NCBI RefSeq assembly: GCF_041677825.1
Contig: NZ_JBAYPG010000001.1
Location: 172,168-236,167 of the forward strand
Source: Castellaniella sp041677825
GTDB taxonomy: Bacteria > Pseudomonadota > Gammaproteobacteria > Burkholderiales > Burkholderiaceae_B
Length of the DNA stretch: 64,000 nucleotides
Reading direction: 5' to 3'
Shown: piece after piece, positions 17,286 to 25,878 of the stretch
Position numbering within the stretch: the stretch's first letter is position 1
Layout of the letters: each line of letters opens with the position of its first letter
Notes under the pieces: generated by a model
Seen by the model: the letters and a program-made list of their open reading frames with translations, nothing else
The model's database searches: none
What the model was told of the DNA's origin: nothing
Made by a program: the position numbers and the translations under genes

Positions 17286-18701
17286 TCATTCCTGGGAAAA
17301 AGAACGTACATCGACAAAATGACCCGCCACAGCGGCAGCGGCGGCCATGGCGGGGCTGACCAGGTGGGTGCGCCCGCCCTGCCCCTGGCGGCCCTCGAAA
17401 TTGCGGTTCGACGTGGACGCACAGCGCTCTCCGGGCTCGAGCCGGTCTGCATTCATGGCCAGGCACATGGAGCACCCGGGCTCACGCCACTCGAACCCGG
17501 CATCCAGAAACAAGCGATCGAGCCCTTCCTGCTCGGCCTGGGCCTTCACCAGACCTGATCCGGGTACCACCATGGCCAGTTTGACGTTGCCGGCCACGCG
17601 ACGCCCGCGGATCACGGCCGCGGCCGCGCGCAGGTCTTCGATGCGCGCGTTGGTGCATGAACCAATGAACACCTTGTCGATGAAGATGTCGGTCATGGCC
17701 GTGCCGGGCTCGAGCGCCATGTACTGCAAGGCCCGCTCCATGCCCTTGCGACGCCCCGGGCTGTCGGCCCCCTGGGGATCAGGCACCCGGCCCTTGACGG
17801 AGGTCACCATTTCGGGAGACGTACCCCAGCTGACCTGGGGCTCGATCTGCGAAGCGTCGATCTCGACCACCCGGTCGAACTGCGCGTCCGGATCCGAATG
17901 CAGGGTCTGCCAATAGGCCACGGCCTGGTCCCACAGCGCCCCTTCGGGCGCGTACGGCCGCCCGCGGAAGTAATCGATCGTGGTCTGGTCGACCGCGATC
18001 ATGCCCGAGCGCGCGCCAGCCTCGATGGCCATGTTGCAGATGGTCATGCGGCCCTCCATGGACAGGGCGCGCACGGCGCTGCCGCCAAATTCGATGGCGT
18101 GCCCCGTGCCGCCTGCCGTACCGATCTGACCAATGACATACAGGATCAGATCCTTGGCCGTGCAACCGAATGGCAGGTCGCCTTCGACCTTGACCAGCAT
18201 GTTGCGGCTTTTTTTCATGAGCAGCGTCTGGGTGGCCAGTACGTGCTCGACTTCCGAGGTGCCGATGCCGAAGGCCAGTGCCCCCATCGCCCCGTGCGTG
18301 CTCGTGTGGGAATCACCGCAGACCACCGTCATGCCAGGCAGCGTGGCGCCTTGCTCTGGGCCGATGATGTGCACGATGCCCTGGCGGGGGTCATCCATGC
18401 GGAATTCGGTGATGCCCCATGTTTCGCAATTTTCATCCAGCGTATCGACCTGCAGGCGGGAGATGGGATCCTGGATGCCCTGGCTGCGATCGGTGGTCGG
18501 TACATTGTGATCGGCAACGGCAAGATTGGCCGCCACCCGCCAGGGCTTGCGTCCGGCCAGCGCCAGGCCTTCGAAAGCCTGCGGACTGGTGACTTCGTGG
18601 ACCAGATGCCGGTCGATATACAGAATGCAGGTCCCGTCGGGCCCCTGATGCACCACATGGGCATCCCAGAGCTTGTCGTACAGTGTCTGTGACATGGTCA
18701 T
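17286..18701 (-). CDS. leuC: 3-isopropylmalate dehydratase large subunit
   Basis: This is the aconitase-family subunit that binds the [4Fe-4S] cluster in the isopropylmalate isomerase step. The three cluster cysteines lie in FIGSCTNARIEDL and CSMCLAMNADRL. VVCGDSHTSTHGAMGALAFG is also typical. The 471-residue length is normal. Two nearby ATGs (18701 and 18695) give MTMSQTLYDK or MSQTLYDK; the choice is not decided by a clear Shine-Dalgarno. It is the first gene of the leucine operon. Confidence 0.97.
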   Translation of the reverse strand: MTMSQTLYDKLWDAHVVHQGPDGTCILYIDRHLVHEVTSPQAFEGLALAGRKPWRVAANLAVADHNVPTTDRSQGIQDPISRLQVDTLDENCETWGITEFRMDDPRQGIVHIIGPEQGATLPGMTVVCGDSHTSTHGAMGALAFGIGTSEVEHVLATQTLLMKKSRNMLVKVEGDLPFGCTAKDLILYVIGQIGTAGGTGHAIEFGGSAVRALSMEGRMTICNMAIEAGARSGMIAVDQTTIDYFRGRPYAPEGALWDQAVAYWQTLHSDPDAQFDRVVEIDASQIEPQVSWGTSPEMVTSVKGRVPDPQGADSPGRRKGMERALQYMALEPGTAMTDIFIDKVFIGSCTNARIEDLRAAAAVIRGRRVAGNVKLAMVVPGSGLVKAQAEQEGLDRLFLDAGFEWREPGCSMCLAMNADRLEPGERCASTSNRNFEGRQGQGGRTHLVSPAMAAAAAVAGHFVDVRSFSQE

Positions 18702-18727
18702 GAACTCGAAACGTCGGTGAAACGCTC

Positions 18728-18774
18728 ATTATGCCAAGATCGTCAGCGCCCACAAGACCAGCATTCATACTGGT
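18728..18774 (-). promoter_or_regulatory. Candidate leu operon promoter with upstream inverted repeat
   Basis: Reading towards leuC, TTGTGG (18750-18755) and CATAAT (18728-18733) are separated by 16 nt, about 30 bp ahead of the start codon. Just upstream of the -35, ACCAG and CTGGT form a 5-bp inverted repeat spaced by 8 nt (18757-18774), placed where an activator could bind. No leucine-rich leader peptide with attenuator was found in this 139-bp gap. Prediction by eye only. Confidence 0.35.
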
Positions 18775-18840
18775 ATGGGAAACACCCCCTGACACAGGCC
18801 CCATGAACACCGGCCAGCCCATGAAAAGGCGAATGCAGCC

Positions 18841-19659
18841 TCAGTGCTTCTGGTACAGGGGCATCACCCGCTGCGCAGCCTGCTCGAGGGCACGGATGCG
18901 GCTTTGTGACGAAGGGTGCGTCGACAGGATCTCTGGCGGCCCGCCGGCCGAGACTTGCCCCATTTTCTGCCACAGCGATACGGCAGCCCGCGGATCATAA
19001 CCGGCCCGGGCGGCCAGTTCGACCCCCATGAGGTCAGCCTCGGTTTCGTGCGATCGGCTGTTCGGCAGGGAGAACATCACATCGGCCAGGGTGGCACCCA
19101 CATCGGCAGTGGCCTGGCTGCCCGTGATGGCGGCCAGCACAGAAAGGCCGATGCCGGTGGCCATCTGCTGGGACACCTGTTCGCGCGCGTGCTCACGCAG
19201 GGCATGGGCGATTTCATGCCCCAGCACGGCCGCCAGTTCGTCATCTGTAGGCTGGAGCCGGTCGATCATGCCAGAATACACCGCTATTTTGCCTCCGGGC
19301 ATGCACCAGGCATTGACTTCCGGGGACCGGAGCAGGTGGATCTCCCAGTTCCACTGGGCTGCATCGGGCCGAAAAACGCCTGTCTGGGCGATCAATCGCC
19401 TTGCAATCCCCTGCACGCGCGCTGCCTGGGCTGCCGGCGCATCGAGCGCCCCCTGGGCCCTGGCACGGGCAAGCAACTGGGCATATTGCTGGCCAGCCTG
19501 CTGTTCGAGCTCGGCCTGGGACACCAGGCTGGCCATGTATTGCGGGCGCTGCACCCCCACCAGCCCCGACTGCGTGGTCTGCACCTGGGCGCAGGCGGCC
19601 AGCGCGCCACTGATTGCGAGGAACGCACCCAGGCGCCAGATGGTGCGCCGGGTGATCAT
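18841..19659 (-). CDS. M48-family metalloprotease lipoprotein
   Basis: This is a periplasmic zinc metallopeptidase of the LoiP/BepA type, a group that handles envelope protein quality control. The 272-residue protein has a lipobox LAAC (cysteine near residue 23) and the zinc site HEIAHALREHAREQ, with a downstream glutamate region SRSHETEADLMGVELAARAGYDP. The ATG at 19659 overlaps the aroC stop (ATGA); a GTG two codons upstream is less likely. No TPR domain follows, so it resembles the short LoiP form more than BepA. Substrates are unknown. Confidence 0.9.
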   Translation of the reverse strand: MITRRTIWRLGAFLAISGALAACAQVQTTQSGLVGVQRPQYMASLVSQAELEQQAGQQYAQLLARARAQGALDAPAAQAARVQGIARRLIAQTGVFRPDAAQWNWEIHLLRSPEVNAWCMPGGKIAVYSGMIDRLQPTDDELAAVLGHEIAHALREHAREQVSQQMATGIGLSVLAAITGSQATADVGATLADVMFSLPNSRSHETEADLMGVELAARAGYDPRAAVSLWQKMGQVSAGGPPEILSTHPSSQSRIRALEQAAQRVMPLYQKH

Positions 19660-20714
19660 CCGCACTGCCCCCGGTGGCGCAGCGCATGGTCCATCAGCAC
19701 AATGGCCAGCAGCGCCTCGGCAATGGGGGTGGCCCGGATCCCGACACAGGGGTCATGGCGCCCCAGCGTCTGCACCATGACCGGTTCATTGTTCCGGTTG
19801 ATGGATCGACGCTCGATGCGGATGCTGGACGTCGGCTTGATCGCCAGGGAAACGCGCAGGGTCTGGCCCGTGGAGATGCCGCCCAGCACACCACCGGCCT
19901 GATTGGAATGAAAACCATCGGGCCCGAGCTCGTCGCCCTGCTCGGAACCGCGCATGGTGACGCAGTCGAAGCCCGAACCCAGGGACACCCCCTTGACGGC
20001 ATTCAGGCCCATCATGGCGTGAGCGATATCGGCATCCAGGCGATCGTAGATGGGTTCGCCCCAGCCCGCCGGCAGGCCTTCGGCGTGGACTTCGATACGC
20101 GCACCGATGGAATCCCCCGATCGGCGCAGCTGGTCCATGAACGCCTCGAGTTCGGGCACAAGGCCCGCATTGGGCGCATGAAACGGATTCTGCGCTGCGG
20201 AGCTCCAGGACTCGAACGGGATCCGGATGGGCCCGAGCTGGCTCATGTAACCCCGGATCAGCACGCCATGGTGCTCGAGCAGCCACTTCCTGGCCACGGC
20301 GCCCGCCGCCACGGTGGGCGCCGTCAGGCGCGCAGAAGAACGCCCGCCGCCGCGCGGGTCGCGCACGCCGAATTTCTTCCAGTAGGTGTAGTCGGCATGG
20401 CCTGGGCGAAAGGTATCGGCAATGGCGTGGTAATCTCGACTGCGCGCGTCGATATTGCGGATCAGGAGCCCGATCGGCGTGCCGGTGGTGACCCCTTCGT
20501 GAACACCCGACAGAATCTCGACCTTGTCCGCTTCCTGCCGTTGGGTCACGTGCCGCGACGTGCCCGGCCGGCGCCGGTCGAGCTCGACCTGTATGTCGTC
20601 TTCGCACAGGGCCATGCCCGGCGGGCAGCCATCGATGACGGCCCCAATGGCCGGGCCATGCGATTCACCAAAATTGGTGACGCGAAACAGGGTACCCAAG
20701 GTATTGCCGGACAT
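19656..20714 (-). CDS. aroC: Chorismate synthase
   Basis: AroC converts EPSP to chorismate with reduced FMN, the last common step of aromatic amino acid synthesis. The protein begins MSGNTLGTLFRVTNFGESHG, the first chorismate synthase signature, and carries the later signatures GGGRSSARLTAPTVAAGAVA and GFDCVTMRGSEQGDEL. The ATG at 20714 gives 352 residues; the frame also contains a TTG two codons earlier. It is translationally coupled to the following M48 protease gene. Confidence 0.97.
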   Translation of the reverse strand: MSGNTLGTLFRVTNFGESHGPAIGAVIDGCPPGMALCEDDIQVELDRRRPGTSRHVTQRQEADKVEILSGVHEGVTTGTPIGLLIRNIDARSRDYHAIADTFRPGHADYTYWKKFGVRDPRGGGRSSARLTAPTVAAGAVARKWLLEHHGVLIRGYMSQLGPIRIPFESWSSAAQNPFHAPNAGLVPELEAFMDQLRRSGDSIGARIEVHAEGLPAGWGEPIYDRLDADIAHAMMGLNAVKGVSLGSGFDCVTMRGSEQGDELGPDGFHSNQAGGVLGGISTGQTLRVSLAIKPTSSIRIERRSINRNNEPVMVQTLGRHDPCVGIRATPIAEALLAIVLMDHALRHRGQCG

Positions 20715-20759
20715 GCTCAACCCACGAACAGAAACAACCGGGACATTATGGCATTGTTT

Positions 20760-21134
20760 TCAGGTCTTCCTGCGCCTCCGTGCCGCCTGCTTGGCCGGGC
20801 GCACGGCCATGACGGCGCCAAGGTACAACCCGAACGCGCACGCGATTTCAAGCCAGGCCAGGTATCCGGACACCACGGACAGATCCGACCAGGCCCGCAC
20901 GATGCCTTCCATCAGGTAGAGCAGGCTGAGCATGGCCACCCATTGCAGGGTATAGAGCCTGCCCCCGAGCACGCCGGAGACCGCGAACAGCAGCGGCACC
21001 ACCTTGAGCACCCACAGCGAACCGCCTGGCCGCAGCGGTGCCCACCAGAGTTCCCAGCCCGTGCACAGGACGATCAGGGCCAGCAGACAGACCCGCGCCG
21101 TGGCCAGCCAGAACGCCGGTGGATCTACAGCCAT
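20760..21134 (-). CDS. DUF2069 inner-membrane protein
   Basis: This is a small membrane protein of unknown function. Starting at the ATG at 21134 (MAVDPPAFWLATARVC) it has 124 residues and four predicted membrane segments, ending in a very basic tail (RPAKQAARRRRKT). The charged tail and the helix pattern fit DUF2069. It is divergent from the yihY-like gene with only 44 bp between start codons, and aroC follows 45 bp downstream on the same strand. Confidence 0.75.
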   Translation of the reverse strand: MAVDPPAFWLATARVCLLALIVLCTGWELWWAPLRPGGSLWVLKVVPLLFAVSGVLGGRLYTLQWVAMLSLLYLMEGIVRAWSDLSVVSGYLAWLEIACAFGLYLGAVMAVRPAKQAARRRRKT

Positions 21135-21178
21135 GCTGCTATCATCGTCATGAGGTTCCACGCCACCCGCACCCGTAC

Positions 21179-22438
21179 ATGCCAAAAATATCCCGCCACC
21201 TGGCCCGAGCACTGTCCGCCGAACGCCGCGTCCAGGCCCTGGACATCCTGAAGTTTACGCTGGACTTCGCCGCCCGGCGCAAACTGACCCAGGTGGCATC
21301 CAGCCTGACGTTCACTACGGTCCTCGCAATCGTCCCGCTGCTGGCCGTGGTGCTTGCCCTGTTCACCGCGTTCCCGCTGTTTGCCGAATTTCACCATTCG
21401 CTCGAGGCCTTTCTCGCGGAAAGCCTGCTGCCGCCATCGGTATCGGACACGATCATGGCCTACCTGAACCAGTTCGCAGCGCAGGCGTCGGGCCTGACTG
21501 CGGTCGGTGGCGGTTTTCTGGTGGTCACGTCGATCCTGCTCATCATGACCATCGACGAAGCCTTCAACGAAATCTGGGGGGTCACGCGCCAGCGCCCGCT
21601 GCGCCAGCGCCTGCTGGTGTACTGGGCCAGCATTTCGCTGGGGCCGCTGCTGGTCGGGGCCAGCCTGTGGGCCAGCACCATCGTGATACGGGAATCACTG
21701 GGCTATATCGCCGACCTGCCCGACACTTTCACCCTGCTGCTTACACTGGTCCCTTTCCTGGTCTCGGTGCTGGGGTTCACGGCGCTGTACGTGTTCGTGC
21801 CCAACTGCCGTGTACAGTGGCGTGATGCGCTGGCCGGCGGCCTGGGCGCCGCTGTGGTTCTGAGCATCATGAAAGGCGCGTTCACCTGGTACCTGACCCG
21901 GTTTCCCTCGTATACCGTGATCTACGGCGCATTCGCCATCCTGCCCATTTTTCTGCTGTGGATCTATCTGTCGTGGCTGGTGATTCTGCTGGGCGCCACC
22001 GTGGCCTCGCTGCTGCCCGCGCTGCGGCTGCGCAGCCGCAGCCTGCAGCACCAGCGCGGCGCCAGGATCCTCAAGGCACTGGACATCATGCAGGCGCTGT
22101 GGCTGGCGCGCGATGACAGCCCGCCAGGGGTCGATCTGGCCACGCTCGAGACCCGGCTGCGACTGCATCCCGATGATCTGGGCGAAGTCCTGAACGCTTT
22201 GCGCGCGTCCGGCTATGCGGTGCCCGTTGCCGACTCCGATCACTGGGTCATGGCATGCAACCCGGCGCGCATGGACCTCACCCCGGCCGTGGACCGCCTG
22301 CTGCTGGATACGCAACAGCCCGGCATCGAAAGCTGGCATCTGCGCGCGCTGTCGGATACCTTGCGCGGCCAGGCGCCGGTACTGGACATCCTGTATTCGG
22401 GTACGCCTGTCGAACGGCAGCCCAATGAGGCACAATAG
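21179..22438 (+). CDS. YihY/BrkB family inner-membrane protein
   Basis: This is a 419-residue membrane protein of the YihY family (the old label ribonuclease BN for this family is wrong). About six membrane segments are visible, with the characteristic SSLTFTTVLAIVPLLAVVLALF and TIDEAFNEIWGV motifs and GAFAILPIFLLWIYLSWLVILLGA. A soluble C-terminal region of about 130 residues (from LRSRSLQHQRGARIL) looks like the winged-helix extension found in betaproteobacterial members. The start MPKISRHLARALSAERR at 21179 is chosen over upstream in-frame codons that would run through the promoter region. The molecular function is not known. Confidence 0.88.
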   Translation: MPKISRHLARALSAERRVQALDILKFTLDFAARRKLTQVASSLTFTTVLAIVPLLAVVLALFTAFPLFAEFHHSLEAFLAESLLPPSVSDTIMAYLNQFAAQASGLTAVGGGFLVVTSILLIMTIDEAFNEIWGVTRQRPLRQRLLVYWASISLGPLLVGASLWASTIVIRESLGYIADLPDTFTLLLTLVPFLVSVLGFTALYVFVPNCRVQWRDALAGGLGAAVVLSIMKGAFTWYLTRFPSYTVIYGAFAILPIFLLWIYLSWLVILLGATVASLLPALRLRSRSLQHQRGARILKALDIMQALWLARDDSPPGVDLATLETRLRLHPDDLGEVLNALRASGYAVPVADSDHWVMACNPARMDLTPAVDRLLLDTQQPGIESWHLRALSDTLRGQAPVLDILYSGTPVERQPNEAQ

Positions 22439-22477
22439 CGTGACAGCACGCATCGATCACGCATTCAGGAGCCTGCC

Positions 22478-22951
22478 ATGCTGAAAGTCAACGAAATTCT
22501 GCGCGTCAAGGGCAATGCACTGTATACCGGCACACCCGACATGCCGGTACGCAATGCCCTGGCCACCATGAGCCAGTTCGACATCGGTTCGCTGGTCATC
22601 ATGGATCACGGCCAGCTGGCCGGCATGCTCACCTTCCGCGAAATCATCCGCCACCTCGACGCGCACCACGGCCAGACGGATGATTTCACCGTACGCAGCA
22701 TCATGGATGATGCCCCCGTCAGTGTGACACCGAACACGGATGCCCATGAGGTGCAGCGCCTCATGCTCGACAAGCACGCACGCTATATCCCTGTCATGGA
22801 TGGCCCGACCCTGATGGGCGTGATTTCCTTCTACGACATGGCCCGTGCGCTGGTCGAGGCGCAGAAGTTCGAAAATGACATGCTCAAGGCCTACATACGC
22901 GACTGGCCGGCCGAAGACATGGGCCGTTCGGCCTCGTCGGGCCGGGCCTGA
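22478..22951 (+). CDS. Two-CBS-domain protein
   Basis: This is a 157-residue soluble protein made almost entirely of a CBS-domain pair: the first domain around DMPVRNALATMSQFDIGSLV, the second around MDDAPVSVTPNTDAHEVQRL. Such stand-alone pairs usually bind adenosine nucleotides and regulate a partner. AGGAG lies 6 nt before the ATG. It follows yihY by 39 bp and overlaps the 3' end of dusA on the opposite strand by 61 bp. The partner is unknown. Confidence 0.9.
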   Translation: MLKVNEILRVKGNALYTGTPDMPVRNALATMSQFDIGSLVIMDHGQLAGMLTFREIIRHLDAHHGQTDDFTVRSIMDDAPVSVTPNTDAHEVQRLMLDKHARYIPVMDGPTLMGVISFYDMARALVEAQKFENDMLKAYIRDWPAEDMGRSASSGRA

Positions 22952-23952
22952 CGGCACAGTGCTTCCCAGGCCTCGCGCAGCGCCAGCGGGCCCAGCCGAT
23001 TCAGGACCCCGGGATCAGACAGAATGCGCCGCCACTGGCGGGCCCCCTTGACCCCGGCATGCCAGCCCAGCAGACCACGAACCAGAATCGGCATGGGCAC
23101 CTTGCGAGCATGTTGGCGGCTCAGGTAAGCCAGCATGATGTCCAGCGTTTCTTCAGGGCCGGGCACCGGTGTGTGGGGGTCCAGCGCGCGCTGCAATTGT
23201 GACAGAATGTCAGGATGATGCCATGCGGCCCGGCCGAGCATGACCCCGTCCAGGCGCGAGAGCCAGGCCAGGCAGTCGGCCGCTTCGGTCAGGCCGCCGT
23301 TCAGGACGATGCTCGCATCCGGAAAGTCAGCCTTCAGACTGCAGGCCCATTCGGGACGCAAGGGCGGGATCTCGCGGTTCGCCTTGGGTGAAAGGCCCTT
23401 CAGGATCGCATTGCGGGCGTGCACAATGAACACCCGGCAACCGGCTTCATACTGGATACCGACAAAATCACGTACAAACGCATACGAGTCTTCCTGGTCC
23501 AGCCCCAGGCGATGCTTGACCGTCACAGGCAGACTGGTGGCGTCCTGGATGGCGCGCAAACAGTCGGCCACCTTGCGGGGCTCGGCCATCAGGCAGGCGC
23601 CGAAGGCCCCATGCTGGACGCGATCCGATGGGCAACCGCAGTTCAGGTTGATTTCATCGTAGCCCCAGCGCGCCCCAAGGGCTGCAGCCTGCGCCAGTTC
23701 GCGCGGATCGCTGCCACCCAGTTGCAGGGCCACTGGATGCTCGGCGGGATCGAAATCCAGATGGCGCGCCGCCTGGCCATGCAGCAACGCGCCCGTGGTG
23801 ATCATTTCGGTGTACAGCCGTGCCGTGGGCGCCAGCTGGCGATGAAAGTAGCGGCAGTGCCTGTCTGTGACATCGATCATGGGGGCCACACAGAGGCGCC
23901 AGGCGCGCTGGTGAACCGGATCGGACGGAGCGTTTGGGGCAAAGGCGGACAC
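22891..23952 (-). CDS. dusA: tRNA-dihydrouridine(20/20a) synthase
   Basis: DusA reduces uridines in the tRNA D-loop using FMN and NADPH. The 353-residue protein has the FMN-binding start CVAPMIDVTDRHCRYF, the catalytic cysteine region NLNCGCPSDRVQHGAFGACL and HARNAILKGLSPKANREIPP. The start codon used here is GTG at 23952, at the foot of a stable hairpin. Its 3' end overlaps the convergent CBS gene by 61 bp. The 5' part of dusA is a known integration site for prophages and islands; here the gene is intact and no integrase is nearby. Confidence 0.93.
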   Translation of the reverse strand: MSAFAPNAPSDPVHQRAWRLCVAPMIDVTDRHCRYFHRQLAPTARLYTEMITTGALLHGQAARHLDFDPAEHPVALQLGGSDPRELAQAAALGARWGYDEINLNCGCPSDRVQHGAFGACLMAEPRKVADCLRAIQDATSLPVTVKHRLGLDQEDSYAFVRDFVGIQYEAGCRVFIVHARNAILKGLSPKANREIPPLRPEWACSLKADFPDASIVLNGGLTEAADCLAWLSRLDGVMLGRAAWHHPDILSQLQRALDPHTPVPGPEETLDIMLAYLSRQHARKVPMPILVRGLLGWHAGVKGARQWRRILSDPGVLNRLGPLALREAWEALCRQARPDEAERPMSSAGQSRM

Positions 23953-23953
23953 G

Positions 23954-23983
23954 GGCAGCCTGTCATGTTTTCAACAGGCTGCC
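23954..23983. repeat. Perfect 10-bp-stem hairpin at the dusA start
   Basis: GGCAGCCTGT (23954-23963) and ACAGGCTGCC (23974-23983) are exact inverted complements separated by a 10-nt loop. In the dusA transcript the stem ends one base before the GTG start codon and would bury the ribosome-binding region. There is no adjacent T-tract, so it is not a standard terminator for either strand. Confidence 0.8.
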
Positions 23984-24112
23984 ATTCTAACGCGGGTGCT
24001 GCCCCGGCATTTGGACTAAAATCGCCTGTCGTGGCCTTGCCTGCACCCTGTGCGTGCCAGTCAGTGCGCCCCCTGTCAATCCATTGCGGCACCGGGCCCG
24101 CTTCTGTCTTCC

Positions 24113-25087
24113 ATGGCCGTTTTTACCCCTGTCAGCAACGAAGATGCCCGCGCACTGTTGCGCGCGTACGATCTGGGCATGTTGATCGCCTTGCGGGGCA
24201 TCACGGCCGGCATAGAAAACACCAACTATTTTCTGGACACCGACCGCGGTGCATTCGTACTGACCTTGTTCGAAGTGCTGACCGCCGAGCAGCTGCCATT
24301 CTATATCGAGCTGATGCACCATCTGGCCCTGGCCGGCGTGCCCGTCCCGCATCCCCAGACCCGGCGGGATGGTGCGCGTATCAGTGTCGTGTGCGGCAAG
24401 CCTGCAGCGATCGTGACGCGCCTGTCCGGCGGCTACGAGCCAGAACCGGGATCACAGCATTGTGCGCTGGCGGGCAGCACACTGGCGCGGGCCCATCTGG
24501 CCGCCCGGGATTTCCCGATTCGCCAGCCCAATCTGCGCGGTCTGTCCTGGTGGCAGGCCAAGGCCCCCGTGCTGCGCCCCTTCCTCAGTACGGCACAGCA
24601 GACGCTGCTGGACGATGCCCTGGCCGAACAGACACAGTTCGCCGCCAGTGCCATCTACAGCAGGCTGCCAGCGGGCCCGGCGCACTGCGACCTGTTTCGC
24701 GACAACGTGCTGTTCGATGGCACCTGGGAGTCACCCCGCATGGGCGGCTTCATCGATTTTTATTTTGCGGGCTGCGATACGTGGTTATTCGATGTGGCCG
24801 TGAGCGTGAATGACTGGTGCATCCAGCGCGCAACCGGACAGTTCATCCGAACGCGCGCGCAGGCGTGGCTCGAGGCCTATCATGCGGTCCGGCCATTCAG
24901 CCCCGACGAGGCCGCCGTCTGGCCCGTGATGCTGCGCGCGGCAGCGCTCCGGTTCTGGGTATCGCGCCTGCATGATTATCATCTGCCGCGCCCGGCCCAG
25001 ACCCTCAAGCCGCACGACCCGCGCCACTTCGAACGTATCCTGCGCCTGCGCAGCGCGCAGCGCGCTCCCGCCCTGCCCCAATCATGA
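24113..25087 (+). CDS. thrB: Homoserine kinase (type II, choline-kinase fold)
   Basis: This enzyme phosphorylates homoserine in threonine synthesis. The 324-residue protein starts MAVFTPVSNEDARALLRAYDLG and contains GIENTNYFLDTDRGAFVLTLFE, the phosphotransferase loop LPAGPAHCDLFRDNVLFDG and the metal-binding FIDFYFAGCDTWLFDVA. These are features of the APH-like ThrB of betaproteobacteria rather than the GHMP kinase. The frame is open 21 codons upstream, but MAVFTP matches the family. A -10-like TAAAAT lies at 24017-24022. It is coupled to the next gene by an ATGA overlap. Confidence 0.93.
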   Translation: MAVFTPVSNEDARALLRAYDLGMLIALRGITAGIENTNYFLDTDRGAFVLTLFEVLTAEQLPFYIELMHHLALAGVPVPHPQTRRDGARISVVCGKPAAIVTRLSGGYEPEPGSQHCALAGSTLARAHLAARDFPIRQPNLRGLSWWQAKAPVLRPFLSTAQQTLLDDALAEQTQFAASAIYSRLPAGPAHCDLFRDNVLFDGTWESPRMGGFIDFYFAGCDTWLFDVAVSVNDWCIQRATGQFIRTRAQAWLEAYHAVRPFSPDEAAVWPVMLRAAALRFWVSRLHDYHLPRPAQTLKPHDPRHFERILRLRSAQRAPALPQS

Positions 25088-25878
25088 AACCGTTGCAAGC
25101 CGCCGTCCTGCCCGCCAGCGCGGGCTGGCTCTGGATCCGCCAGGGCTATCAGCTGTTCCGGCGCCAACCCATGGCCATGCTGTTCTGGAGCGTACTGACC
25201 AGCCTGTTCATCAATGCCGGCGCGCTGTTCCCCATCGTGGGCCAGGCCATACTGGTGACACTGACACCCGCCCTCACCTTCCTGACGCTCTGTGCCGGCA
25301 AGCATCTGGCCGACGGGCGGCGCATTCTTCCGGGCATGTGGTTCCTGCCGCTGAAATCACCCGGCGTCCTGCGGGGCCTGTTGAAGCTGGGCTGGGCCTG
25401 GCTGGTCTGCTCTTTCATTGCCGCCTTCATTGCGCTGCTGCCGTTCATGGACACGCTGGTCGAACTCATCGATCTGCAGGACACGCCCGATCTGCAGGCG
25501 CTGGGGCAGGCCATGTGGGCCCCGCTGGTGCTGTTCGGGGTGATCTACCTGTTTCTGTCGGCCCTGTTCTGGCATGCACCGGCGCTGGTGGGCTGGCACG
25601 CCCTGCCCTTGCGCCGGGCGCTGTTCTATTCCATGGTCGCCTGCTGGCGCAACAAGGCGGCGATACTGCTGTACATCGTCACGTGGGTGGTGGGCTATTT
25701 CGGGCTGCATGAATTCATCAGCCTGCTGGCCGCATCGGGCATGAGTGGCTCGGCCCTGGCCTGGATCATCCTGCCCCTGGACATCCTGATCACGGCGCTG
25801 CTGTATTGCAGCTTCTACCCCATCTACCGGACCATCTTCAACGGTGGTCAAGGTGCCTCGAGCCGCGACCAGGCCTGA
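25084..25878 (+). CDS. BPSS1780-type multipass membrane protein
   Basis: This is a 264-residue inner-membrane protein with about six hydrophobic segments, beginning with a short cytoplasmic stretch (AGWLWIRQGYQLFRRQPMAM). This resembles the BPSS1780 membrane family found in Burkholderiales; its biochemical function is not known. It overlaps thrB by 4 bp, and its 3' end overlaps the convergent DUF192 gene by 31 bp. Confidence 0.75.
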   Translation: MKPLQAAVLPASAGWLWIRQGYQLFRRQPMAMLFWSVLTSLFINAGALFPIVGQAILVTLTPALTFLTLCAGKHLADGRRILPGMWFLPLKSPGVLRGLLKLGWAWLVCSFIAAFIALLPFMDTLVELIDLQDTPDLQALGQAMWAPLVLFGVIYLFLSALFWHAPALVGWHALPLRRALFYSMVACWRNKAAILLYIVTWVVGYFGLHEFISLLAASGMSGSALAWIILPLDILITALLYCSFYPIYRTIFNGGQGASSRDQA

